DNA of 64,000 bases from Bombyx mori (taxonomy: Eukaryota > Arthropoda > Insecta > Lepidoptera > Bombycidae), in the NCBI RefSeq assembly GCF_030269925.1, contig NC_085110.1, positions 1,364,001 to 1,428,000 on the forward strand, given 5' to 3'. Each line of letters opens with the position of its first letter. Within the stretch, counting starts at the first letter, position 1. The notes beneath the pieces are model-generated. The model had not been told where the DNA came from and did not search any database. It saw only the letters and a list, made by a program, of their open reading frames with translations. This document shows positions 45,722 to 60,700 of the stretch, in pieces. A program made the translations under genes and the position numbers.

Positions 45722-48700
45722 TCAATCGTAGTAGATGTCCATGTACTCACCCTGGTCGAAGGTGCTCGTGTTGATGTAGGAGAGCAGGTCCTGGTCGCTC
45801 ATGTCCGTGAGGCCCTGCACCGGCGCCGTCATCTCATGCGACACGGCTTGCGACACCGCCTGCGACACGGCCTGCGACACGGCCTGCGTCACGGCTTGCG
45901 ACACGGCCTGCGACATGGCCACCAGCGGCGCCTCCGGGGCGGGCTCGGCGGGCGGCTGCTCGGCCGCGCTCTCCGTCGTCAGGATGTTGGCCGTGTTGAT
46001 GGCTGACTTCACGAGCGCGTTCATCGTCGTGTCCGATGTCAGGATCTCTGCGGCCGCGTTCAAGATCATAGATTTGACGGCCGCCGGTGGAGTCTTCACG
46101 GATGTGAGCTGCATCTGATCCGGCAGCATCATGAGGTCTTCGGGTGCTGTTCCGGTCGGCATCACCATGTGCTGATTGGCGTCGCATAGCATGCTGGGTG
46201 ACACTTGTGGGTTGAGGATGACGTCGGGCGAGATGGCGGCGGAGGGCAACAAGTCGGCGGCCGGTCCCCGCGTCACCACCCCGGCGCCCGGACTCAGCAG
46301 GACGTCGGAAGCGTGGGACCCGCCCGATGGCGAGGCGGACGACGCCGACAAATGGTCGTCCACGCGAGAGTTGACTAGCTCGTCTAGTTTGGCCGCGTCG
46401 GCAGGCAACATTGCCGCGGTGGCCTTCATAGCGTCCTCGACTAGCGCCTCCATCTGTGCGTTCTGTTGCGATATCGCCGAGGAGGTTTCCATCTCGAGCT
46501 TGGTCATATTTCCAAAGGGGTTGAATCTCTCTTCGGCTCGGCCGGATGTCATCTGGTTGTAGACCATGAGTCGTTGCTCGTTAGCGGTCTGCAGCACGGT
46601 CGACTGCATCGCAGTATCCGTGATCATTAGCTCGGGGTTGAGGACCTTCAATTCGGTTCCTAAAGGATCCATGTTGTTTTTAGAAGAGATGAGATGCCTC
46701 ATTGATTCCATAGTGGACATTGGTAACATCTGCGGGTATATCGGACCGGAGTTTTCGTCAGTGTTGAACAAGGCCGCGGTGACGGACTCTACCATCTTGT
46801 CGGTCTGAGCCTGGGTCTGGATGGCTTGCAGTTGCTGGGTAAACGAAACGATAGAGGTCGGCGACTCTCCCTGGCTGGGGGTGGCCGGCGACAATTTCAT
46901 CGAGTCATAACTGCTCACGAAGCTCATCTAATTTAACAAGGAAACAAAATTTTCATCGTTAGCTTTAAGTAATTACACGAAACAGTTTAGTTTCGATTTG
47001 GAATATTACGATGCGGTTACCTGGGCCTGTGCGTCGAGCGACATATTCTCAGACTTGAGTCTCAGATCGACGACCTTCAGATCGTCACTAATGTTACCGG
47101 TGGAGGTCTTTTCAGGTCCCTCAGGCCCACAGGAAGCGTCTGTGTGATCGACCACGGAGTGCTGGCTGGTCTCGTCCATCACCTGGTAACGGAAATCACC
47201 AGCGTATAACAATCAGATTGCGTAATTACTGATGGGAGGACGTCCTGTGAGTCCGCGCAGGTAGGTACCACCACCATGCCTATTTCTGCCATGAAGCAGT
47301 AATGTGTTTTGGTTTGAAGAGTGGGGCAGCTGTTTTACTGCTAAAACTGAGACCTTACAAGTCATGACTCAAGGTAGGTGGCGGCATTTACGTTTTAGAT
47401 GTGTGTGGGTTCCGGTAACTACTTAATGTCAGGTGGGCCGTGAGTTCGTCCACATACCTAAGCAAAAAAAGGATCAGAGCTACACGAAACTATTACCCAA
47501 AGAGCCTCCACTTAAAACACGTTGTCATGTGTTTCGGATCGGGTGGTTTATAGATAGGGTAACGCAAAAAATACATAGAAAAAATTAGCACATCTAATAA
47601 GCATTCTCGAAGTAGCTTTCTTCTTTTTAATCGTTTCACTATAGGTAAAGCTAGGGGTAATAGCAAGGAGTAGCTAAAGCGCTAATGCACCTGTATTGCC
47701 AAAATTTACCTTTCGATTTCAATGGCCTATCTAATTCAGCTATATGTTACTTGCTCAGATGCCTTTTATAGAATACAGTCGACTCTCGTTAATTCGAAAC
47801 TCGAGAGACACATAAAACATTACGAATTATCGAGTGTTTAAAATATCAAATGGTTCGAAATTTGTCAAGAGAAAATAAAGCTGTCGCGTTGTGGTAATTG
47901 AGCGTGCACTGTATTTTTGGTATGAGATATTTATTGTACCTTTATATGACAAATTAACGACTTAATATAAGAGAGACTATAAAATTTAGGCATTGCTCTT
48001 GGCGACTGGATTTGTAAAGAGATTGGTGTCATGGCGGATGTCACGCGCTGACATTTTTGCGTTCGGAAACTGAACACAGTCCTTGTATGAACTATTTACC
48101 TCACTCTTGAGTCCGAGAGGCGAGTGTGGGTCTGGCAGGATGACGGAGGGTCTGCGCACGGGCAGGGCGGGCGGCGGCATCGCGCCCCACATGAGCACCG
48201 GCCGCGCCTCCTCGCCACCTGTTGCACGCAACACAAAGCTGTAACCCATGTTCCCAAGTGTGGCAGCCCTAACTCCGTGCTTGTGCCTCACCAGCGTACC
48301 TCCACTTAGGATTTAGGTGCTTGAGCATTTCCAATTTATTTTTTTTCAATTTTATTTTTTTCAATTTTAGTTTTTGTAATACGTCTTCTTAATAATAATA
48401 ATGATTGACATTGTTCAATTACATGAAACCCTTTGGTTTCACATGACAATGATTTGATTTGGTTTAAATTTGATTTTTTGAATCGCGTTGGAAAATCAAT
48501 CATTAACTATAAAACGAAGACAATATTATAACTGCATCATAATGTATAATTATTCTGTACATTATTGTATTTAATCGGAAAAAAATATATCTGAAATCAG
48601 AAACCCTAAGTCAAATATAAAAACATAGATGAAATGAAAAATTATTGTAGTTAAAACAATATGAATACAACCATGCCTTAATTTATGTCAAGAACAGTTT

Positions 48701-51700
48701 TTTTATAATCCATTGGCATTTACAATTTTTATAATTCTTTACCAATGATTGACACTCTAATGTTATTTGTAGAATCATTGACACTGAAACATAATTATTA
48801 GCCCTGTAAATTGTAACTTGTATTAATGCAGTAGCTAATTTCTAGCTCTTCTGCTTTATAGTTTAAAAAAAAAACCTTTCTTCATTTGTAATTGATATTG
48901 TTGCTTTTCCATTTTACACCTTGTAAAATAGAATAAGGACCAAGATAACATAAAATTCAATGTTGTCTTTAAATAAATAAATTCTTAAATAAATTATTAC
49001 CGATATAAATAAATTGGAACAAACTCTTTATTTTTTGAATTTTTAAGGCAAAATGCCAAACTCTATTCTGTTATTATTTAAAGTTTTTTTCAATTTAATC
49101 GTGTCACTCATTTTAAAGGAAATTTTAGAATTTTTTTGTATTTACAGTTCGCAGTAAAATCGATTGAAGTTTAAAACTGTACGGTTCATGTTTGTTAGGC
49201 AACCTTAGAAAGCACCTTAAGTGGAGATACGCTTCCAAGGGGGTTCAAATAGAGTGAAGCACGATTAATTTCTAGCTAGATGTTGGGAGGTTATGTGCAG
49301 TTTCAACCTGGAATCGATGTGTTGTGTCGGTGGGTAGTTATATAGCTCTCTGTAAAAGTGGATTATTGTTTTTTTTTTTAACTACAATTTTATGAATAAA
49401 ATTTGAATTTGTATTTTTATTTATTCACAAAGACCCACCCGGGAAAGTTACAAAAATTGTATTTTATTTCAAAGATATTCTTGTATTTCACATTTGGCTT
49501 CAATAAAAACCCGTTCAGCCACATCTGACGAAGGGTATTTATTATTATTAATTATTTTGACACCTTTGGGCACCGTCAAACTAGGCGTTATTTTTTTAAA
49601 ACAGGTAAACATATTTTTTTTGTGGTAAATATGAAATCAATTTTCTTTAGATATCCATTATTTATTTTTAATTTAAGCTTACTAAAATTTATAAAATTAA
49701 AAAATTTGGTTTATTTATAAAATTATACACTGAAGTGCTTTTGTCGATTTATTATGAAAATATCCAAATTAAACGGGATAATCGAAATTTACTTTTTGTT
49801 AAAAAAATGCTTTTCTCTTTGATGCTGTGTTGTTTTTATTGTAAAGATAAGATGAGTGTAATTGCGTGAGTATGTTGCACTGTCGAATGTATATGTGATC
49901 AAAACTTATTTTATAAATACATTATGAATACACGTATTTTTTAAAACAATTGATATTCAATGTCACGTTTTTTTAAAAATATAACTCAATATTATGTAAG
50001 ACAATCAACAAAAAATTACTTTTATGTAATATGACAGTTTTTTTTTACTTTAGTAGAATACAAGTGAAGCTAGATATATATTTTGTTGTATTAGTGTTAT
50101 CGACAGTGCGTCGGTGTGTAGTGCGTCGGTGTGTAGTGTGTCGGTGCGTAGCGTGTCGGTGTGCAGTGTGTCGGTGTGTAGTTTGTCGTATTGAAGTGTG
50201 TCGGTGTGTAGTTTGTCGGCTTGAAGTGTGACGGTGTGTAGTTTGTCGGCTTGTAGTGTGTCGGTGTGCAGTTTGTCGGCTTGAAGTGTGTCGGTGTGTA
50301 GTTTGGCGGCTTGAAGTGTGTTGGTATGTAGTTTATCGGCTTGTAGTGTGTCGTTGTGTAGTTTGTCGGCTTGTAGTGTGTCGGTGTGTAGTATGTCGGC
50401 TTGAAGTGTGTGGGTGTGTAGTTGGTCGGCTTGAAGTGTGTCGGTGTGTAGTTTGTCGGCTTGTAGTGTGTCGGTGCGTAGTGTGCGTATGCGTGCGTGT
50501 CAATACCGTGCTGGCGCGGGTCAGCGGGCAGCGGCGGCGCTCGGCTGTGGTCGCTACCTAGACAGACCTAGCTTGAACAAAAAGGAAAAAAAGAGAGAGT
50601 ACGCCGTTTACGCATCAGTCATTTCTTCCAAAAACTTGTTGCTCATAAATATATATATTGATATGTAACTTATTTAAAATAAAAATAAAGAAAATCATGC
50701 AGACACTACAACCATTGAAAGCATTGCGCGGGTGCCGTCAACCAAAGCTTGTATGTATATATTTATTGTTAGTTAACTAATATGCTGTGTTTAAAACATA
50801 GAATGCACATTCGAACTGGACAACATGTCATGCTATTAACAGGATCGATTCGGTTGAAATCAATCTGTTGTTATGTAATAATGAACTCTATGATACAATT
50901 GAGATAAGTGTTAATTTCGCAACATTAAATCGATCTTGATATAAACCAGTGTTAATGCGCAGGACGAGCAGCAGTTCATCGCTTCTCTATAGATTTAAAA
51001 AAAGCTGTGATGAAACGACCAAAATATTTCTTTTAAATATGTGTTAGTGTAAAATTAGCACTTATTTTTACAACATCAGCGAGATTGAGAAAGTTCATGT
51101 TTTTTTTTCTGTTCATAAAATTAATAAATTCGGTTACATTAATGTCTCAATGTCGCTAATTAAGGTGAAAAGCAAAAAAGTGATGAAAAATGAAGCCAAA
51201 ATTGTTCAACAATGCTATTTGAATGTTCGACCATAGACAAAGAAAATTTGAATTATTTATCTTCTATATACTTTTTTGTTACTACTTAATCTATGATTGT
51301 ACTGTAGTGCAAGCTATTTTTGTATAAATAACATTGGCTTACGTATGACGTTTGGCCTCACGGTAAGCTACGACATTTAGATGAATAAATACACCAATCA
51401 AACATCCGGGCACCGTATCATCAGCAATTTTGTATTCCATCGGCACATGGAGAAGCGGACATCTTAGTTCACATGCTCTTCACTAACATGTTCGTGAGGG
51501 TAACAATGACATTTAGAGAAGCGTCTGTCGTTTCCGTTTCTATAAATTAAAAATCGAACTAAGACTTGAAAATAAACATGGCCGTTCGTTTGACGTTGAC
51601 ACATGTCATTTGGTGACACGATTTAATTATTTTTTTTGGATTTTATGTCCTGGTAACGGGACCTTTAAGCCATAACACGATTTAAAAAATTTGGAAAAAC

Positions 51701-54700
51701 AAAAACGGAGACGAATCTCGCAACACCGACATGGTGTCCCCGGTGACGGGCGGACAGTACCGAAGCGGGTGGGGGGGTAGGGCTGGCGGGCGTTACCTTG
51801 CGAGTGATGGCGCGAGCAATGTAGGGGGCCCGTGTCGAGAGCGGGCGGCGTGTAGTAGAAGCAGTGCGGCTCCGACGCCTTGCCGCCCGACCTCACGAAC
51901 AGCTGCACCGCCACCGCCTCGCTCAGGTCCTGTCGCCCGTACGCCGGCACGCAGCACACCAGGTGCGTCTGAGAACAACACACGCGTGTCAATTCGGCGC
52001 TGGTCACGGTGATACTAACCTGACTGACTCCTTAAAACAAAAACCAGGCGGCAACACCGAAGACTCGTAATAATGACAAATAATCTAAAATGCGTTTCAA
52101 ATAAGAATGTGCATGGACCTGCGCCATATTGTGACGAAAAAGGTGTCAAATCGAAAAAATAGGTAGTCAGTAAAAAAAGGTAGGAATTTATAAATATTTA
52201 TTTATAATCTAAATCTTTGAGTTTGCCGATTCCACTCATCCCACTGCTTGAGTGATCATCATCATTGTCGCCCATCCATAAATTACAGAGCCCGACAGTG
52301 TTACAGCCTTGATTTTTTAATAGGTGGTTTTTATTTATTTATTTAATCTAAGTACATGTTTAATTTACCTCGACCAGTACTCAACATTTCAAGACAATTA
52401 TGTAAGTGTGTGTTAAAATGAACATTTATTAATAGTCTTCATAATTAGGCAAAAAATTCAATAACAAAAAAGAAAACAACATTTTCTTTGTTGCTGTCCA
52501 TACTTTTTATCGAACTTTGACAGATCAAGGTCATTGACGTGCACATTCTTATTTGAAAAGCACTATATAACACGCGATGTGACAATTGAGATACGTCAAC
52601 GCGTGAAGTCAATGACCTCATGTGGCACGGGAGGGTCTTGCAACTACCGTCGTTTTCAATTTTTTATTTTTAAATATTATTTTTTCAACTTTGTAGGAAA
52701 AGAAACAACGAAACAAAAGAGAATACATAAATTAATCTTAAATCTTGAAGAAGCAGTGGTTATGGTTGTTATTCGATCATTAGGCGAACCACTGGTTTGT
52801 ACTAAATACGCAATATTTGAGTCGACTATTATCAAAGCCGGCAATGTGACTTTTGGACAAAGATTGGTAAATCAGAAAAACGAATTATTGACTTTGTATT
52901 CCATTGGCAGTCACAAAACTCTTCTGAACGACATCTTAGATAAATAACAGGTTAACTATTAACCTTTATTTAATGCTGGTTTCGAACCGTATTCTTTGAA
53001 GGAGACGATTATATTCAAATCAATCTGTATTGACATATCAATAATTTTTTTTTGTCCAAATGCACAGATTGCCACCTTTGATAATAGACGACTCATTTAT
53101 GTTTAGTTTAGCAAAATAATACTGATGCAGTTAATAAGAAACATTGTTCACTATTTCTTTCTCAGCCCCGCGAAGAGTTCACATATTGTGTATTCCTATC
53201 TAAGCATAATTCCGTTTTCATTCAAAACAATCACAAATCATTCGATACATACCTGTTGCAAAAATTCTTTGTCAGGCGTGACTTCTTCCTCCCAAGTCGT
53301 GCGACCCTCGTGCCTCTGACAGAACACCACCTTGGTCTCCTTGAGGAAGTTCTTGCCGAGCAGGTATAGTTCCAGGCCTCCGGTGGCCGGACACGAGACT
53401 AGTGACTTTCGGCACACCTCTGGTACGCCCGGCGGTTGCGCTGTGGAATACCATAGAATTGAAATGGGCATCACAAATTATTCAATGTTAATTGCTGTAT
53501 CAACTGAGCTTGAAAAAACATTGAAGACGATCACGCGTCGCTCTAACTTTAAGAAAATGCTGAAGACACGACACTCGTAATGTCCACCACAGCTTTACCA
53601 AGTTTCAAGTCATTCATAAAGATACTCACTGCATATGATCTGCGTGGAGCAGACCTGTAGCGTCTCCCGGTGTCCTGCGGGGTTGATGATGTCGGTGCGG
53701 AACACCATGCGGCATCGCGTCGACTTTTTCTTGCCGCGGGACACGTGGCTGGCGCTGCTCACCGCCCCCACGCTCCCCACGCCCCCCACGCTTCCCACGC
53801 TCCCCACGCCGCCCAGAGCCTCGCCGAAGCGGTGCTCCACGTCCACGTTGCGCTCCTGGAAACGTCGCAAACATAAATTTACGAAGTTAATCATTTCAAC
53901 ACCAACAAGTACCACGTTCAGATAAACCATCCAGTAAACTTCCCATGTTTCGATTAGCACCATGATATCTCATTCTTCGTAACAAATTTCAAACAAGCTT
54001 TAACGAAGGTGAGCTGCTGTGGGGTGCTCCTGTTACCGCCGATGCCCATGGGCGACGGTCGCCGTTAACCCCCGGGGGATTCGAGTATTAATATATTATA
54101 ACCCTTATAATTACATTGCTTAGTGATCAAGATTTACGTGTCCATTGCTATGTTTTTATTTCCAATAATTAGTGAGAACTTCAATCAGACTAATCAAATA
54201 TAATGACATTGAATGGATCCTTTATGGTATCGACAGGATTTCATTTACTTTCTTAATCAATTAAGATCTAGGTCAAAGTCAACAATAAAACGACTCTTCA
54301 AGTTCTCTTACCTTGAGTATACCAACGCAGTCGCACGTGACCTTCCAGTCCTTGGCCGGCTCCAAGTCTATCTCTATGATAACGGTTCCATCTTCCTTCC
54401 GCTCCTTGCACGGCGTCGAGTTCTTCCCGGAGACGCGGCAGGCCTGGTAGAACATGTGAGGTTGCACTCGTCCTGTGTCTGTACCTATAAATACCTGGAA
54501 ATCAATGCAAACATTATCAAAATACTCTTTATTTTATGAGTGATTAGCGACCCGCCCTCGCGTCGCTTCGGAAACTGTAATTTATTATTGATTTCTCCAC
54601 TATTTAATGGATGTTATTATACACATAAACCTTCCTCTTCAATCACTCTATCTATTAAAAAAAACCGCATCAAAATCCGTTGCGTAGTTTTAAAGATTTA

Positions 54701-57700
54701 AGCATACATAGGGACAGAGAAAACGACTTTGTTTTATACTATGTAGTGATTAACACGTTTACTGCCATGTAGGTTACCGGTGCCCTACGCGACGCAATAA
54801 AGCAATTATGTCGATTTCTGTTTTGCTGGGGCTACATTAGCGGCTACGGCGAATATTCGTGTTATCGCGATGAGTGTGATCGTGTAGATCGTTGCAGCGC
54901 GTAGTATTTTGGGCGAACACGATGTATTATCAAAGGGATTTATCGCGACAATATTCGCTTGGGTGGCTAGTCGCTACCTTACGTCACTTCAGTGTTGTCC
55001 AGACTTTGATGCGGTACGAACGGGCATATTTTCTTGTACACCATAGAGTGGAGTAACAAAAAAGTGTTAGAATTCATTCAATTGTATTTAAATTACGTCT
55101 CTGTCGCACAGCACACAGCAAGCTCTGGGTCTGCGGAGGGACTTCGGTTCTCTCTGTATTTTATACCGTATGTTCCATGGGGAGTGCTCTGAGGAATTGT
55201 TCGAGATGATACCGGCATCTCGTTTTTACCATCGCACCGCCCGCCATCGGAGTAGAGTTCATCCGTACTACCTGGAGCCACTGCGGTCATCCACTGTGCG
55301 TTTCCAGAGATCTTTTTTGCCACGTACCATCCGGCTATGGAATGAGCTCCCCTCCACGGTGTTTCCCGAGCGCTATGACATGTCCTTCTTCAAACGAGGC
55401 TTGTGGAGAGTATTAAGCGGTAGGCAGCGGCTTGGCTCTGCCCCTGGCATTGCTGAAGTCCATGGGCAACGGTAACCACTCACCATCAGGTGGGCCGTAT
55501 GCTCGTCTGCCTACAAGGGCAATAAAAAAAAAAAAAAAAAACACAACCCGCACGTCGTATCACACGACGACACAAATCTTAGCCAAGCGCAATGTAGACA
55601 AGAACATTGCGTATGAATGCCCGCACGCCATGTTTTTAGCGCACCACCGCAACACGAATCTTCGCCTGCCAATGTAGCCCCAGCATTACTAAATCATTGG
55701 AATATATAGTAGACTCTGCGAAAGACGAATCTGAAGATACTGAGAATGAATCTATCTCTAAAAGATCTAAAAGACTAAAACATCCATTGACAAACAAAAG
55801 AAGGCAAAGTTAGGCCATCCAGGCGCCTTAGTAACAGAAATCGACAAAGTTACTTCAGTGCGTCACGTAAGGAATCTATATGGCAGTCAAGGGGTTAAGA
55901 AAACATAAGCGAATACGGTCGGATTGTTGCTTATGTCACAGACAATAGGTACGAATACGTCACGTTGCGTATGCTAAAACTGAAATAATTTAGGCACGCA
56001 CCTATTTCTGAACTTTGAATCGATTGATGTTCTAAAACATTCATATTGCACAATCCTGCCTATTGTGAATCTGAACGAAGGTAGGGTAGCCGTTTATTCA
56101 AAGTAATTCAGTCTAGAACGTCGCAAATTGGACGACAGAGGTCATATTCAAAGTGTCTTCAGAGAGTCCATTATTATACATACATATCAAACACACGACA
56201 ACGGAAAGGTAGAATGATTGAAACGAGATCTTTACATTCCATTTAGACATTTGAAATGCCTACAATTGCACAGTTTTTATCGCACTAAGGCTTACACTAA
56301 GGTCAATGTGACACATACATATCTATATTTTTTTTATTGCTTAGATGGGTGAACGAGCTCACCACCTGTTAAGTGGTTAAAGCAGCAGCCCATAGATGTG
56401 AACAACGTAAATGCAGTCATACACCCTGAAACACGAGTTCTAAGGTCTCAGTTGTTACATACAACGGCTGCCCCACCCTTCAAACCGAAACGCATTATTG
56501 CTTCACGGCAGAAATAGACAAAAATCTACCGCCTAACAGTAAAAAATTCATTTAATTTAATCTCACCTGTAATACGGCCGGCTTATCGTAGCCAACTAAT
56601 TTGACCATCGGAAAACCGGTCCCGGAGTTATCTTTGACGGCTCCCCGACTGCCTTCAGTCTGATATCTAAAAACCAATAAAACATGTTTTGGTACCTAAC
56701 ATGGTTTTATTTCACGCAGATATGTATTTCCCTGGATTTTTTTTTTATTTTTTGAATTTCGGAGTAATATGGTATTTCAGAACAGTGTTTCGGTTTGTCT
56801 CGCTAAGAAATCAATTTTTATTTATTTATAACTAGCTGACCCGGCAGACTTCGTAGTGCCTCAATCGATAAATAAAAGACCTAAACTTTTGTATAAAATA
56901 AACTTAAAACAAACAAAAGTAATCGGTCCGATGGGGGACACAGCACATCAAAGGAAAAACAAAATTGTTATTTTTATTTAATTCTGAACATTTTCATATT
57001 TATCTACCTTTTAAACCTTCTCTGGACTTCATTTTTATATATAGAAATATAATGATAATAAAAGACTGACCTCGCTCTGTGTTGAGTTTCAGGCTGGCAC
57101 AGTATTTGTAGCTCCACAGTGCCGTCCCTAGATTTGTTGGTGAGTGGAGCGGCGAGGCCCGGCGGTCCGGTCTGTGTCATAGCAGCCAGCGCCCTCCGCC
57201 TCGCCATGGCCTGTGCTAACTTCCCTCCGTATTTCCCGGCTAATTTGCCTCCAAGTTTCCCCCCCGGTCCGGCTAGTTTTCCTCCCCCGGGGTACTTATT
57301 AGCTAGTTTCCCTCCACTGCCGAGTTTTCCACAAGACCTGTACGGATCTTGAAACCTCTTCCCTGGCGACTCGGTGATGTTTGGACTAGATATGCTGCAG
57401 CCCGGCCTTATTCTGTAATAAAGCGATACATGCGAATGAGCCATAATGTTCGTCGGGGCCATGACTAAAGATATAATTTTCGTAAACGCACCATGAATTA
57501 TTAATCTTCAAAATTAAAGCGTAATGAAATTTCTTGTAATATGTTTTCATTCAATCGAACAATCATTAAATTTTTAAAACATATTTCAAAGAGGCAAGCG
57601 TTATGGTGGGGATGCGATGCCTTCGGTAAATAATGCTTCGGTCATACGCAATTACGTGCAATGAGCATGCTTCTTTTTACAGGATTAGTGTTCGTGATCG

Positions 57701-60700
57701 GGCACAAGAAACGATCAGTTATTATTTTTGTTAGTTTTAAAATTAAACTTAATCTATAGATTTTTGCTTCCGCGTTCTAATTGAACGTTGGGATTTACTT
57801 GGTACATTGACGTCACATACGTCGTGTTTTTTTGTGTGAGTAGTGATTGTATTAGTGGCGTCAACATACACGGGGACTGGTAGTGCTGATGCTGGCTGCA
57901 CTCCGGCGGGCTGGACTCCGGGAGGGACGAACGCGTAAGCATCGGTAGCGTTGTCGCATTCGATCTTAACGGGCATCTCCGACTCGCCGCGATGCCGTTT
58001 CAACTCCGGATGTTCCCAGTCCTCCACAGTGTCCGACAATCTGCACACCAGTCGTTACAGCTCATGTTAATATACCCTGATAATGCTGCACTATCAAGGT
58101 GAGATAGAAATTTGTGGTTTTGGCGTAAAATTTGAGATGTACACTGGCTTAGCTAAGGTAGCTTGTCTAAAGAACGAGCAAATGCCGTATAAAATCTGTA
58201 CCAACCAAAATATGGCAATGCACGCTGACAAAACAAATAAAGCACTAAAACTATAATGATAAGTCTTCGATTTGATAGGCATCATAATTACAAATTATGC
58301 GCACGGCGGGAAGTCGTTGGATGCGGAAGGCGGAGGACCGCATTATGTGGAAGGCATTGGGGAAGGCCTATGTCCAGCAGTGGGCAGATAAAGGCTGATG
58401 ATGATGATGATGATGATGATAATTACAAACCTAACAATGCGCGCAAAAATAACAGCTAATCTAAGCATTAGATACATAGATTTAGTTCATTGAGTTGGTA
58501 CGGAGACAAGCAAGTTGTGTGAATCATATTAATTACCACGTGGCCTGCACGATACATTCGTATGATCTGAAGACTTTATCCGAGTTTGATAGCCACGTAA
58601 GCATCGTGATAAGATCCTCCTTGATCTAGTAGTCCGGATATTTATTTATTATCCGGATTATTATTTAAAGCCAGATGAGGTCATACTACTATCACTTGTA
58701 GCTGACATCATAACGCTCCCCTATAATTATAATTTGGAAGGATCGAAGATTCAGTATTTCAATTCGGTTGACCATGGATGCAACCACTGCGTAGGTGTCT
58801 TTGGCTAGCGGGCCCAACTGAGAAACGTCTCTACAAAAGTCATGCTGATTAATTTCCTCGCTGCTGTCTTTTTGCTCGCCTCAAAAAAGAAGCTAACTAA
58901 AAATATTTTTCTTTAATAAAAAATCTCGTAGTATTTTTTTCATCTCACATGCAACTCTTGGCCATTCCCAACAATGATATAAAACAGGCCTGAATAGACG
59001 GTTGTTATAAAACATTCGTCGAACACTTTTTATTGTGCTTTAATTTACCACGTTTTTAGTTGCGCTTCAGACAAAATTTGTTCATGTAGAATTTCGTAAC
59101 TGATTTCCTGATGACTTAAATGTGAACATAGTTCATGATCGAATCACAAAAGGAAAACAAAATTGGTTCGTTTTTTTAAAACTGCGGCGTAACTAAAAAA
59201 AGCATCCATATAACATAACATACGTGCAACACAAAAAGCTAATGCGGATGTAGCCCTCTGGTTAGTTCGGTATAGACATGTTCAAACTGTTTAAAGTAAT
59301 CTAGAGATATAGCGGCACAATGTCCAGGTGTCCAGTTTTTTAAAACACATTGAACAATGATTCCACTTCATTACAACGAATTAAGACTTTGATCTGTTCG
59401 TCAAACTGGAATGCATCACTACTTCTAGGCAGAATGTTATTAAAAAAAAAAGTAAAGTAGTTCCATGGGACCACGGCAGAGGCCTCACTCGGTATGAGCA
59501 CACCAAGCGATCGTTACATGGCATGACCTTTAGAGATTTAAGTTTATAAGAAGGGACCGATAATTTAGCTAAAGACATAAAGATCACTCTGGTCTGGTCT
59601 GGTCACTTCAGACCGGCGCGATGCTGTCACCAACGCAACTTCCCAAAATACCGTTGTTTTTAAAGCATCTTGCTATGACTTGTTGCCGCGTCTTCATATT
59701 CTATCAGGTTTAATGCCCCCACGAATCATTACGCAAAAAACCACGGATAGATCCTCGGACAGACTTTGTCTTGTGTACCAAACATGTTTTCACGAACGAC
59801 TCGATAACAGACTTTAGCGTGTGCGTGATGCGTTAGACACTGACACGTAATTGTGTAACCGTCGGTCGAGTTTATCTAAAATTGAACGTGCCTTGAAGGT
59901 CGACCCGAGAATTCGCGTAAAAATCACTCTCGGCTCATACATCTAGGTTTAATTTTACAACTATAAATAGTTTTTTTTAGACACTTAAACGACACTTTAC
60001 TGGTGGTAGGACCTCTTGTGAGTCCGCGCCGGTAGGTACCACCACCCTGCCTATTTCTGCCGTGAACCAGTAATGCGTTTCGGTTTGAGGGGCGGGGCAG
60101 GCTCAGTTGTAACTATACTTGAGACCTTAGAAGTTATATCTCAAGGTGGGTTACACATTTACGTCGTAGATGTCTATGGGCTCCAAAACCAATTAACACC
60201 AAGTGAGCTGTGAGCTCGTCCACCCACCTAAGCAATAAAAAAATAAAAAAAACGCCTTGCATTTGATCCTTGATTTAGAGTTTTAATGGTCCTTGTTCCG
60301 TGCGAAATATAATAGAACTACCAGTACTGTAGTAAGCGCCCCTACCTACTAAGGACTCCCAGATTCGTGTGATCAATAGGTTTGTTTGTCTCTGTATTTA
60401 ATATCCATAATGAATACATTTAAACGTATATAATATTCTAACAGTCACTCAATAGTACAGGTAATACAGTTTTGGGCCAGTGACTAATATGAGGTCATCT
60501 GACCGCAAGCTAGAATAATTTAGATGATTTGTTCCCGATTATTGATTTTACTGAAAGGTCCAAGAATGGTTAAAACGTTTTAAAATTTTAATGTTTAAGC
60601 TGCTCCATTTTACTGTAGCACATGAATACCTACAGGTAACAGGTAACAGGTACATACAGGTAAAACTTGTAATTTAAAATAATCAGCATTCAAGGTCCCT

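Larger units (their letters stand above)
54754..55894. mobile_element. piggyBac-like element carrying nested insertions
   Basis: Flanked by TTAA (54750-54753 and 55895-55898). The left end has TTACCGGTGCCCTACGCGAC and the inner right part matches the element at 30298-31076. It is split by the element at 54824-55685. Confidence 0.7.

Noticed and set aside
45801..46562. Long plus-strand frames of 105 and 128 codons opposite the last NFAT5 exon
   Set aside because: They mirror the GC-rich coding strand and its 12-bp repeat and have no domain.
50105..50479. CRISPR-like array
   Set aside because: Continuous short tandem units without unique spacers, in an animal genome.
50031..50668. Cys/Arg/Val-rich plus frames of 66, 101 and 76 codons
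   Set aside because: Produced by a minisatellite whose unit is divisible by three; no start context, homology or splice structure.
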